7,889 nucleotides of DNA from Solirubrobacteraceae bacterium (GTDB lineage: Bacteria; Actinomycetota; Thermoleophilia; Solirubrobacterales; Solirubrobacteraceae): contig JASLDD010000045.1 of assembly GCA_030151725.1 (NCBI GenBank), positions 1 to 7,889 of the forward strand. The letters are read 5' to 3'. Both the position numbers and the translations under genes were made by a program. The notes under the pieces are model-generated. The model was not told where the DNA came from and did not search any database. It saw only the letters and a list, made by a program, of their open reading frames with translations. Below, one piece after another: positions 1 to 5,855 of the stretch (the stretch's first letter is position 1; every line of letters starts with the position of its first letter).

Positions 1-130
1 CGACATGTCGCAGCGGATAGACGATCAGGGTGCAGAGGGCAACCGCGGCGATCGCGACCACCGCGCCCGTCCGCCGCGCGGGCGAGTTGGGCGAGAGCAG
101 GAGCCCGAAAGGAGAGGACACGGACACCAC
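1..130 (-). CDS. Partial membrane protein N-terminus, probably DUF4118-type sensor histidine kinase
   Basis: Only the first 43 or so codons lie in the window; the gene continues past the left edge. Reading leftward from GTG at 130-128 gives a short polar start (VSVSSPFGLLLSPNSPARR) followed by a hydrophobic helix at about residues 22-39 that ends in YPLRHV. A helix ending in a Tyr-Pro-Leu-(Arg/Lys)-x-Val element is how the membrane sensor domain DUF4118 of many actinobacterial sensor kinases begins, and that is the basis of the call. No kinase domain is visible. The start is uncertain: GTG codons at 130, 127 and 121 are all in frame, none has a good ribosome site, and the frame stays open further upstream, although that upstream part has the Arg/Ser/Gly composition of non-coding GC-rich DNA. 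It is divergent from the S53 peptidase. Membrane protein is fairly safe; sensor kinase is inference. Confidence 0.42.
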   Translation of the reverse strand, partial: MVSVSSPFGLLLSPNSPARRTGAVVAIAAVALCTLIVYPLRHV

Positions 131-161
131 ACTAATGGCGAGCGAGACGGGGTTTGAGCCC

Positions 162-211
162 GCCTCGCCCGCTGCGCCCTGCGCGGAGCGGTGCGCCCTG
201 TGCGGCGAGGC
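162..211. repeat. GC-rich nested hairpin
   Basis: GCCTCGCC (162-169) and GGCGAGGC (204-211) are perfect 8-bp inverted arms. Inside them, CCGCT (169-173) pairs with AGCGG (187-191) and GCGC (174-177) with GCGC (181-184) around a CCT loop, so a second strong hairpin competes with the outer one at base 169. A 9-bp direct repeat TGCGCCCTG occurs at 173-181 and 192-200. There is no T or A tract on either side, so this is not a standard intrinsic terminator. It could act in the 5' leader of the minus-strand gene, or it may simply reflect extreme GC content. Confidence 0.45.
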
Positions 212-258
212 TCCAATCGGCCGAGAGTGGCCTCGCCCCTCCACCGTCCAGTTGCCAT

Positions 259-274
259 GATCTGTGCTCAGATC
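259..274. repeat. Short inverted repeat GATCTG-N4-CAGATC
   Basis: Perfect 6-bp arms flank a 4-base centre (TGCT). It lies just upstream of the 11-bp direct repeat array and could be a protein-binding site or a small hairpin. A 16-bp element like this can arise by chance, so confidence in a function is low. Confidence 0.3.
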
Positions 275-282
275 CGGAGGGT

Positions 283-326
283 CGTGATCCTCCCGTGATC
301 AAGCTGTGACCAAGGCGTGACCGGTG
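283..326 (+). promoter_or_regulatory. Four 11-bp direct repeats, PhoB/PhoP-box-like operator
   Basis: Four units begin at 283, 294, 305 and 316, exactly 11 bp apart. Their 7-base cores are CGTGATC, CGTGATC, TGTGACC and CGTGACC (YGTGAYC), each followed by a 4-base variable spacer. A 7+4 direct repeat is the layout of sites for OmpR/PhoB-family response regulators. Read on the other strand, the cores are GRTCAC, resembling the 11-bp direct-repeat units of the Streptomyces PhoP box. One further off-phase GTGAC follows at 324-328. The array ends about 80 bp before the preferred peptidase ATG (405). The repeats are seen directly; the regulator family is inferred. Confidence 0.5.
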
Positions 327-404
327 ACTCGTCTGCAGCGCTCCCGGGGGCTCAAGAATCGAGCGGAAGGAGTCGAAGATCCAAAGAGAAGTCTCGAATC
401 GAGT

Positions 405-2492
405 ATGACGACCGCGTTCCGCCACAATTCAAGGCCGTTCCTGGTCGCGCTTGCCGCGGCGATGATTGTGCTGAGCGCCCTCGCGAGCACGTCGCTTGGC
501 GCCTCCCCTCTACCTCCCTCGGACTACACCGTGCGTGCGGCCTGCGCTGCGCCCGCGCCCGGTCGCGCGGCGTGCATGGCCCTGCAGCTCGTGCCGCAGA
601 CTGCCGAAGCTCAGGCGCACACCCATCCTTTGGCGGTCGCCACCCAGACCGCGCAGCCGGCCTCATCGGCCTCGGAAGGCGTGTTTGGCCTAACTCCGGG
701 CGACCTTCACACCGCCTACCAGCTTCCGGACGCCGCAATCGGCGAACAGAAGATCGCCTTGGTCGACGCCTACAACGATCCGACCGCCGAATCCGACCTG
801 AAGGCCTACGACTACCAGCTCGGCCTGCCGCAGTGCACGACCGCCAACGGCTGCTTCAAGAAGGTCAACCAAAAAGGCGAAACGACAAAACTCCCGTTCC
901 CGAAAACCATCGCCGAACTGGAAGCGGCCGAAGGGAGCGAAAAGGCGGAAGAAGCCGAAGGCTGGGGTGGCGAGATCTCACTCGACATCGAGACCGCGCA
1001 CGCCGTCTGTGAGAGCTGCAAGATCCTGCTCGTCGAGGCGGACTCCCCCAGTTATGCAAATCTCGAATCCGCCGAGGCAACTGCCGAGAACCTGGGCGCC
1101 ACCGAGATCTCAAACTCGTGGGGCGGCCCCGAGCTCGGCGAGACGCAGAGCTCGGAGACGAAAAGCGCGTTCAACCACCCGGGGACGGTCATCACGGCAT
1201 CGACAGGCGATGACGGCTACCTCGAATGGTCAGCCAAACAGCCCTCTGGATACGCGGAGTTCCCATCGACCTCCCCCCACGTCGTCGCCGTGGGCGGCAC
1301 CCGCTTGCTCCTCAACAGCTCGGGTCACACGTGGAAAAGCGAGGCGGTGTGGAACGACGGGGGCATCAAAGGGGGCGTGAAGGAAGGCTATGGCGCAGGC
1401 GGCGGCGGCTGCAGCACAGTCTTCGAAGCCCAGCCATGGCAGACCGGCGTAGGCGACTGGTCGGAAGTGGGCTGCGGGTCCAAACGCGCCGCAGCCGACG
1501 TCTCTGCTGATGCTGACCCCTACACGGGCGTGGCTGTCTACTACACGAGCAGAGAATGCGAATCCGAATACCAGGGCGAAGTCGTCAACTGGTGCACGTA
1601 CGGCGGCACGAGCCTCGCCTCGCCGATCATCGCTGCCACATTTGCCCTCGCCGGCGGCGCCAACGGCGTCTCCTATCCGGCGCGCACGCCATATGAAAAC
1701 GTCACCGCGCATCCGAGCTCGCTGCACGATGTGGTCTCGGGGTCGAACGGCGAATGCACAAAGCCATTCAACAAGGGCAGCGGTATCTCAGGCTGCACCA
1801 ACGCCGAAGAGGGAGCCAACTGCTCCCAGAAAGCAATCTGCCTGGCCCGCTCGGGGTTCGACGGACCGAGCGGAGTCGGCACGCCACACGGCCTCGCCGC
1901 CTTCCAGCTTCCGGCGACGGAACCAGTAGCCACCGAACAGGAAATCCTCGAAAAAGAGAAAATCGAACGCCAGGAAGAAGCTGAACGCAGAGAAGCTGCC
2001 AAAGGCGAAGAAGAAGCGGAACTCGAAGAAGAAATCAGGCTCAAAGAAGAACTCGAAGAAAGTGAAAAAAAAGCCAAAACCGTAGGCTGGATCACGACGG
2101 TGATCACCTCTGCGCCGCCGGTTCCGACACCGGCTCCCCCACCCCCGGCACCTGCGCCCGCTGCCAAAAGCACGACGCCGACACTCTCAGCGCTGGCACT
2201 CACGGTCAAGGCGCTCGTCGCGCTGAATGCCAACCGTCCGCGGATGACAAAGGTGTCTTTCACCTTTGACCTCAACATTGCCACGCAGGTCGGGTTCGCG
2301 CTCGCCAAGCGCGCGCGCGTCCACCATCACAGTCGCTGGCAAGCCTTCGGAAGCGCGCTCACAGTGACCGCCAAAAGCGGTGCCAACAGCCAAGTGCTCA
2401 AGGGCCGCAGCGTGCTCAAGCCCGGCGCTTACCGCCTGACTGCCACGCCTCTTCACGGCAAGGCAGTGTCGATCCTCTTCCGGATCGGCTAG
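405..2492 (+). CDS. Secreted S53 (sedolisin-family) serine-carboxyl peptidase with C-terminal beta domain
   Basis: This is a 695-residue exported endopeptidase. ATG 405 is preferred over GTG 324 because it puts a signal peptide first (RHNSRPF, then a hydrophobic helix at about 12-33), and GTG 324 overlaps the repeat array. The S53 catalytic set is complete: Glu190 and Asp194 in GGEISLDIE, the oxyanion Asp269 in STGDDG, and nucleophile Ser403 in GGTSLASP. The calcium-site region is recognisable at DV 442-443 and GFD 484-486. Twelve cysteines after residue 140 suggest disulfides. A Glu/Lys-rich helix (about 510-558), a Pro-rich hinge (571-587) and a beta domain (about 593-695, ending LKPGAYRLTATPLHG) follow. 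Only about 60 residues separate the signal from the catalytic domain, so the usual long S53 prodomain is missing. Ribosome site is weak. Substrate is unknown; the family usually works at acidic pH. Confidence 0.88.
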   Translation: MTTAFRHNSRPFLVALAAAMIVLSALASTSLGASPLPPSDYTVRAACAAPAPGRAACMALQLVPQTAEAQAHTHPLAVATQTAQPASSASEGVFGLTPGDLHTAYQLPDAAIGEQKIALVDAYNDPTAESDLKAYDYQLGLPQCTTANGCFKKVNQKGETTKLPFPKTIAELEAAEGSEKAEEAEGWGGEISLDIETAHAVCESCKILLVEADSPSYANLESAEATAENLGATEISNSWGGPELGETQSSETKSAFNHPGTVITASTGDDGYLEWSAKQPSGYAEFPSTSPHVVAVGGTRLLLNSSGHTWKSEAVWNDGGIKGGVKEGYGAGGGGCSTVFEAQPWQTGVGDWSEVGCGSKRAAADVSADADPYTGVAVYYTSRECESEYQGEVVNWCTYGGTSLASPIIAATFALAGGANGVSYPARTPYENVTAHPSSLHDVVSGSNGECTKPFNKGSGISGCTNAEEGANCSQKAICLARSGFDGPSGVGTPHGLAAFQLPATEPVATEQEILEKEKIERQEEAERREAAKGEEEAELEEEIRLKEELEESEKKAKTVGWITTVITSAPPVPTPAPPPPAPAPAAKSTTPTLSALALTVKALVALNANRPRMTKVSFTFDLNIATQVGFALAKRARVHHHSRWQAFGSALTVTAKSGANSQVLKGRSVLKPGAYRLTATPLHGKAVSILFRIG

Positions 2493-2513
2493 CTACCACC
2501 TGCAGGGGCCCGA

Positions 2514-3482
2514 TCACTCCCGCGGAAGCTGGCTGGAGCGCACCGCCGCGCGCATGCCTGCGGTCTGCATGAGCGCTCTGCCGCGCTCGGTCATGCGCCA
2601 CGAGTTCGGAGCACCTCTGGTTCTGGCCTCCCCCGCCTTCTCGATCAGGCCGCTCTCCTGCAGGCGCGCCAAGAGCTTGGAGATCTGACCCTGATCCAGG
2701 ATCCCTGCACGTTCCGCAACCTCGCGATTGCTGGCGCCCGGGTAGTCGTCGATGGCGCTCAGCACGCGGGCCGTACGGTAGGTGATACGCGTCCCCCCAC
2801 GCCAGTCGCCCAGCCGATCTGAGGTGCCGTGCTCGAGCGCGTCTCGCAAGCGTGGTGCAGGGCGCATCAGCTCGCGACGGGCGACTCCGGCGCCGAGGTA
2901 GGGCAGCACGACGATGCTTATGAGGGATCCGAACAGGTCCATCGGGGGAAGCGAGTCCTCCGTCAACAGGCGGTTCTGGACCACCGCGAGCACCGCGCCC
3001 ACAACCCCCTCGGCGACAATCGCGGGCGGTTGATGCGTACCGGCGGGAGCCTCCTCGCGTCCTTTGTCGACGACAGCCGCGAGCGCCGACTGCACCTCGA
3101 CTCGCCGGCGTAACACCCGCGGGCCACCCCCTGTCGAGTACACCACCAGCACCCGTCCCAGGGCGGGCTCGACCTCGAGGAACCTCAGGAAGCGCGCGAG
3201 CGCCGCCTTGACCGCATCTAGCCAGCGGGACTCTCTGTCGTAGTCCCTGGCCATCTCCGCCCCCACGCGCTCGATGGCGAGCTCGAACGTTGCCAGCATG
3301 CATGCTTCGCGATCGGCAAACAGCCCATTGACCGTGTTCACATCCACGCCTGCATGCGCCGCCACGTCCGCCAGCGTCACCGCGTCCAAGCCGCCACCGC
3401 GCTCGGCCAGGACCTCGGCCATCGCCTCTATGACTCTCCTCCGCTGAGCTTCCTCCACGTCGCCTGCCCCCACCAATCCCAC
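2514..3482 (-). CDS. TetR-type regulator with additional C-terminal MarR-like winged helix
   Basis: This 322-residue cytoplasmic regulator has two DNA-binding regions. Residues about 12-62 form a TetR helix-turn-helix (VTLADVAAHAGVDVNTVNGLFADREA), followed by an all-helical TetR-like ligand/dimer part to about 205. Residues about 232-308 form a winged helix with the MarR pattern (NREVAERAGI, QGQISKLLARLQESGLIEKAG, WRMTERGRALM). Ordinary TetR proteins are about 190-230 residues and lack the second domain. GTG at 3482-3480 is the longest start; GTG at 3473 is an alternative, and neither has a clear ribosome site. Upstream lies serS in the same direction, 68 bp away; downstream it converges on the peptidase gene with a 21-bp gap. 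The ligand and targets cannot be read from sequence; autoregulation through the palindrome at 3487-3508 is possible. Confidence 0.8.
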   Translation of the reverse strand: MGLVGAGDVEEAQRRRVIEAMAEVLAERGGGLDAVTLADVAAHAGVDVNTVNGLFADREACMLATFELAIERVGAEMARDYDRESRWLDAVKAALARFLRFLEVEPALGRVLVVYSTGGGPRVLRRRVEVQSALAAVVDKGREEAPAGTHQPPAIVAEGVVGAVLAVVQNRLLTEDSLPPMDLFGSLISIVVLPYLGAGVARRELMRPAPRLRDALEHGTSDRLGDWRGGTRITYRTARVLSAIDDYPGASNREVAERAGILDQGQISKLLARLQESGLIEKAGEARTRGAPNSWRMTERGRALMQTAGMRAAVRSSQLPRE

Positions 3483-3486
3483 ACTT

Positions 3487-3508
3487 GATAGTGACTGCGC
3501 AGCCTATC
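3487..3508. promoter_or_regulatory. Imperfect palindrome just upstream of the TetR-type gene
   Basis: GATAG (3487-3491) and CTATC (3504-3508) flank a perfect 8-bp palindrome CTGCGCAG (3495-3502), though the two symmetry centres differ by 1 bp. It lies 4 bases before the regulator's start codon, where TetR-family autoregulatory operators are often found. No good -35/-10 pair was identified here. The repeat is real; the operator role is a guess. Confidence 0.3.
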
Positions 3509-3550
3509 TTCTTAATGTCTATTGACGAGGCCGAGCGCCCTGCGTGTGCT

Positions 3551-4810
3551 TCAGCGGCGGCCCGCCGACAGCTCAGCCGGCGCGCCGTAAGGGCGCAGGC
3601 ACGGCGGCAACTCGACGCTGCCGTCGCTGCGCTGGCCGTTCTCCAGCAGCGCAACGATCGTGCGCCCGACGGCGACGGCGGTGCCGTTGAGCGTGTGCGG
3701 GACCACCGTGCGCTTGTCGCGGCGCAAGCGGATGTTCAGACGCCGAGCCTGGTAGTCGGTCGTGTTCGAGCAGGAGGTGAGCTCGCGGTAGCGACTCTGA
3801 CTGGGGAGCCAAGCCTCGCAGTCGAACTTCTTGGCAGCCGAGTTGCCGAGATCGCCCACCGCGATGTTCATGACCCGGTAGGGCAGCCCCAGAGCCGTGA
3901 GGATCTCCTCCTCGATCGCCAGAATGCGCTCGTGCTCGGCGGTTGAGTCCTCGGGCGCGACGAAGCTGAACATCTCCACCTTGTCGAACTGGTGCACGCG
4001 GAAGATGCCGCGCGTATCTTTCCCCGCTGCCCCCGCCTCGCGCCGGAAGCACGGCGAGAAGCCCGCATAGCGAATCGGCAGCCGTTCGGCGTCCAGGATC
4101 TCGCCGTCGTGGAGCGATGCCAACGCGACCTCCGAAGTTCCCACGAGGAACAGCTCGTCCTCGGGCAGGCTGTAGATCTGCTGCTCTGTGTCCGGCAGGA
4201 AGCCCGTGCCGTAGAGCGCCCGCTCGCGCACCAGGACAGGTGGTATCACCGGCTCGAAGCCGTGGCCACGGAGCGCCTCCAGCACCCAGCGCACGAGCGC
4301 CAGCTCGAGCATCACCAAGTCGCCTTTCAGATACGCAAAGCGCGAGCCCGAGAGGTTGGCCCCGCGGTCCATGTCGATCAGCTCGCCGGCAAGCTCCAAG
4401 TGATCGCGCGCCTCGAAGTCCAGCTCCGGAGGCTCACCCACCACCCGCACAAGCTCGTCCTCCGGGCCCGGAGCCGCCGAGGAGTCGGGCAGGTTTGGCA
4501 GTGGCGCCAGCGCCCCCTGGAGATCGGATTCCACCACCCCCAGCTGGAGCTCCAGCTCCTTCGCCCGCGCCGCCACAGCGCGCATCGCCTCGATCTCCTG
4601 CTCTCGAACCTGTGCATCGGCCGCTGCGCGGATCCGCGCGTTGGCCTCGTTCTGCTCAGCGCGCAGACCCTCCAGCTGCGGGAGCAGTTGCCGCCGGCGC
4701 TCGTCGAGCTCGACTACGCGATCCAGGCCCGCTGCCGCGGTCTCGCCCCTGCGCAGGAGTGCCGCGCGCACGCCGTCTGCGTCGTCACGGATGGCCTTGA
4801 GGTCGAGCAT
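3551..4810 (-). CDS. serS: Seryl-tRNA synthetase
   Basis: This class II aminoacyl-tRNA synthetase charges tRNA-Ser, and tRNA-Sec where present, with serine in the cytoplasm. It has 419 residues, normal for bacteria. Residues about 1-105 form the long antiparallel coiled-coil arm that grips the tRNA (LEGLRAEQNEANARI and the heptad-rich stretch to about 100). The catalytic core shows motif 1 at about 184-194 (GFEPVIPPVLV), the serine-site loop LVGTSEVAL (222-230), motif 2 at 255-279 (FRREAGAAGKDTRGIFR then HQFDKVE), the YRELTSCSN element with QARRLNIR (341-361), and motif 3 at 376-390 (GTAVAVGRTIVALLE). ATG 4810 gives the standard MLDLKAIRDD start; GAGG lies too close to it to be an ideal ribosome site. 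It starts 24 bp after the cytochrome c stop, so the two are probably cotranscribed. No T-box leader is visible. Confidence 0.97.
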   Translation of the reverse strand: MLDLKAIRDDADGVRAALLRRGETAAAGLDRVVELDERRRQLLPQLEGLRAEQNEANARIRAAADAQVREQEIEAMRAVAARAKELELQLGVVESDLQGALAPLPNLPDSSAAPGPEDELVRVVGEPPELDFEARDHLELAGELIDMDRGANLSGSRFAYLKGDLVMLELALVRWVLEALRGHGFEPVIPPVLVRERALYGTGFLPDTEQQIYSLPEDELFLVGTSEVALASLHDGEILDAERLPIRYAGFSPCFRREAGAAGKDTRGIFRVHQFDKVEMFSFVAPEDSTAEHERILAIEEEILTALGLPYRVMNIAVGDLGNSAAKKFDCEAWLPSQSRYRELTSCSNTTDYQARRLNIRLRRDKRTVVPHTLNGTAVAVGRTIVALLENGQRSDGSVELPPCLRPYGAPAELSAGRR

Positions 4811-4834
4811 GCCTCACACCGCCGGGCGGGCTGC

Positions 4835-5242
4835 CTATTTGGTGGAGAGCGTGATGTTCGTGCGCGGGACCTTCTGAGCCTGCTTGCCCGAGAAGGCCGC
4901 CAGGAACTTCGCCACGTCCTGGGCGTTCTGGCCGACGACGATGTTCTCGGGCATGATCGCCCCGGAGAAGCCGCCGTTGCGGATCGCGTAGAGCGCCTGT
5001 TCCACGTTCTCCTTGCGGATGTTGAAGTTGGGTCCGTTGGTCTTCACACGGTTGGAGATGCTCGTCGCCGAGCCCTCCGCGCCGACCGTCGCCAGCGTGT
5101 GGCAGCCGGAGCAGTGATCGCGGAACAGAACCGCGCCTTTGTAGTAAGGGCTGGTCTTGGCAATCTGGATCCCCTGCGATCCACATGCGCCCAGAGCGGC
5201 GGCGCAGGCGAGCAGGACGATCGTCGTGACGGCGACCTTCAT
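4835..5242 (-). CDS. Monohaem cytochrome c lipoprotein
   Basis: This small electron carrier of 135 residues is anchored outside the membrane. Residues 1-20 form a lipoprotein signal (MKVAVTTIVLLACAAALGAC) with lipobox LGAC and Cys20 as the lipidated residue. The haem site is CSGCH (Cys44, Cys47, His48), and the likely sixth ligand is Met97 in AIMPEN, followed by a typical closing helix (NAQDVAKFLAAFSG). This is the pattern of a class I, c6-like cytochrome with one haem. ATG 5242 is chosen because an upstream extension would bury the signal peptide. No Shine-Dalgarno precedes it. It sits between a small membrane-protein gene and serS, close to the divergent nuo operon, which suggests a respiratory role. 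The redox partners are unknown. Confidence 0.9.
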   Translation of the reverse strand: MKVAVTTIVLLACAAALGACGSQGIQIAKTSPYYKGAVLFRDHCSGCHTLATVGAEGSATSISNRVKTNGPNFNIRKENVEQALYAIRNGGFSGAIMPENIVVGQNAQDVAKFLAAFSGKQAQKVPRTNITLSTK

Positions 5243-5250
5243 GCGCCGGG

Positions 5251-5258
5251 AATATATA
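5251..5258 (-). promoter_or_regulatory. Candidate -10 element of the cytochrome c gene
   Basis: On the minus strand, TATATATT occupies 5258-5251 in otherwise GC-rich DNA. Taking TATATT as the -10, transcription would begin about 7 bases later, near 5244, only 2 bases from the ATG at 5242. No convincing -35 lies 17 bp upstream. The upstream gene's stop is 79 bp away, so a separate promoter is plausible. Confidence 0.35.
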
Positions 5259-5297
5259 GGGCGCACCCACCAGGGGCGTATGAGCAGGCTCCGATCG

Positions 5298-5321
5298 GGC
5301 CCAGACCCAAGGCCGTGGGCC
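5298..5321 (-). terminator. Possible hairpin after the small membrane-protein gene
   Basis: GGCCCA (5298-5303) and TGGGCC (5316-5321) form a 6-bp GC-rich stem around a 12-base loop immediately after the stop codon of the membrane-protein gene. No T tract follows in the direction of transcription, so if it ends transcription it does so weakly. It may be a chance GC palindrome. Confidence 0.22.
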
Positions 5322-5789
5322 TCAGAAGCCATGGGCCGTGCTGGCCGCGCGCAGCGCGAGGAAGACCACGACGAGCGCCGACAGCGTCATCACGCCCATC
5401 TCTCGTCGCAGGACCGTGGCGACGAGCATCTCCTGCTCCTGCTGCGGCAGCGTGCCCACCGCCTGGGCGTCCTCGAGGCCGCGCTGATCGAGGATCGCCT
5501 GGGCCGACGTGACCCGCAGCTGCTCGGCCACGAACGCCACCGCCAGCGGCAGCAGCGCGTACAGGTAGAAGAGCCCTTCGCGGGGATCCTTGCCCGCCGC
5601 GGCCAGCGAGCCGACGGCGATCGCCAGGGTCAGCGCCGATCCCTGCCCCACCCGCAACAGCACCCAGAAAGAACTGGCGCCCACGCGCTTGCCGCCGTCG
5701 CCCCGGTACCAGAGCCAGGCCCCCAGCAGGCCCGCCAGCGCGTTCAGACTCGCGACCGCCACGCAGCCGGCTACCATCGCCTGGGTCAT
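5322..5789 (-). CDS. Small four-helix membrane protein of unknown function
   Basis: This is a 155-residue protein that I do not recognise with confidence. Hydrophobic segments lie at about 5-27, 43-65, 72-90 and 132-150, so four membrane helices are likely, with a charged loop (about 91-131, including LRVTSAQAILDQRGLEDAQAV, then LPQQEQEM) between the third and fourth. No cysteine pair is present, and there is no obvious catalytic motif or histidine pair for haem. ATG 5789 is chosen because it places the first helix at the N-terminus; frames extending further upstream are antisense to nuoA. The ribosome site is weak. It is divergent from nuoA and 79 bp upstream of the cytochrome c gene in the same direction, so a role in the respiratory membrane is a reasonable guess only. 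Confidence 0.75.
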   Translation of the reverse strand: MTQAMVAGCVAVASLNALAGLLGAWLWYRGDGGKRVGASSFWVLLRVGQGSALTLAIAVGSLAAAGKDPREGLFYLYALLPLAVAFVAEQLRVTSAQAILDQRGLEDAQAVGTLPQQEQEMLVATVLRREMGVMTLSALVVVFLALRAASTAHGF

Positions 5790-5793
5790 TGGA

Positions 5794-5803
5794 TCGATAT
5801 CGA
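5794..5803. repeat. 10-bp perfect palindrome TCGATATCGA
   Basis: This perfect palindrome lies in the 66-bp divergent region between the membrane-protein gene and nuoA, 4 bases upstream of the membrane-protein ATG. It could be an operator for either gene, but a single 10-bp palindrome is weak evidence. Confidence 0.22.
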
Positions 5804-5818
5804 GCCGATTGCCACTAT

Positions 5819-5847
5819 GTAACACTCTGCCACAAGGGTGATATAAC
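5819..5847 (+). promoter_or_regulatory. Candidate promoter of the nuo operon
   Basis: GTAACA (5819-5824, four of six matches to TTGACA) and TATAAC (5842-5847, five of six to TATAAT) are separated by the ideal 17 bp. Transcription would start near 5854, within a few bases of the nuoA GTG at 5856, which implies a leaderless or nearly leaderless operon mRNA. This fits the lack of a usable Shine-Dalgarno for nuoA. Confidence 0.45.
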
Positions 5848-5855
5848 AGCGCGAG

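Larger units (their letters stand above)
131..404. other. Divergent intergenic region with hairpins and repeats
   Basis: This 274-bp stretch separates the left-edge membrane protein from the peptidase. It holds a GC-rich nested hairpin (162-211), a short inverted repeat GATCTG-TGCT-CAGATC (259-274), a GGAGG/CCTCC inverted repeat (276-280 with 289-293), a four-unit 11-bp direct repeat array (283-326), and the 8-mer GAATCGAG repeated at 356-363 and 396-403. I see no convincing sigma-70 type -35/-10 pair for the peptidase and no believable gene. Small open frames here on both strands are rich in Arg, Ser and Pro and show no family features. Confidence 0.6.

Noticed and set aside
1..10. Palindrome CGACATGTCG at the left edge
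   Set aside because: It lies within the coding frame of the left-edge membrane protein and needs no special explanation.
136..238. A functional tRNA gene on the minus strand
   Set aside because: The ends resemble a tRNA (7-bp acceptor, T-arm-like element, CCA), but no anticodon arm with U33 can be drawn, position 8 is not U, and the span is too long for standard or Sec tRNA.
324..404. GTG at 324 as the peptidase start
   Set aside because: It would put 27 charged residues before the signal peptide and lies inside the direct repeat array; ATG 405 gives a normal secretory N-terminus.
2483..2515. Bidirectional terminator between the convergent peptidase and regulator genes
   Set aside because: GATCGG (2483-2488) can pair with CCGATC (2510-2515), but the loop is 21 bases, there is no T tract on either side, and both arms lie in coding sequence.
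2416..3654. Long minus-strand open frame of about 412 codons overlapping the regulator
   Set aside because: It is in another frame of the TetR-type gene and runs into both neighbours; the composition is Arg/Ala/Gly-rich and featureless.
4811..4834. T-box or other leader riboswitch for serS
   Set aside because: Only 24 bases separate serS from the cytochrome c stop, too short for a T-box.
3992..5512. Long plus-strand open frame of about 506 codons
   Set aside because: It is antisense to serS and the cytochrome c gene, rich in Arg/Ala/Pro, matches no family, and is explained by high GC3 in the real genes.
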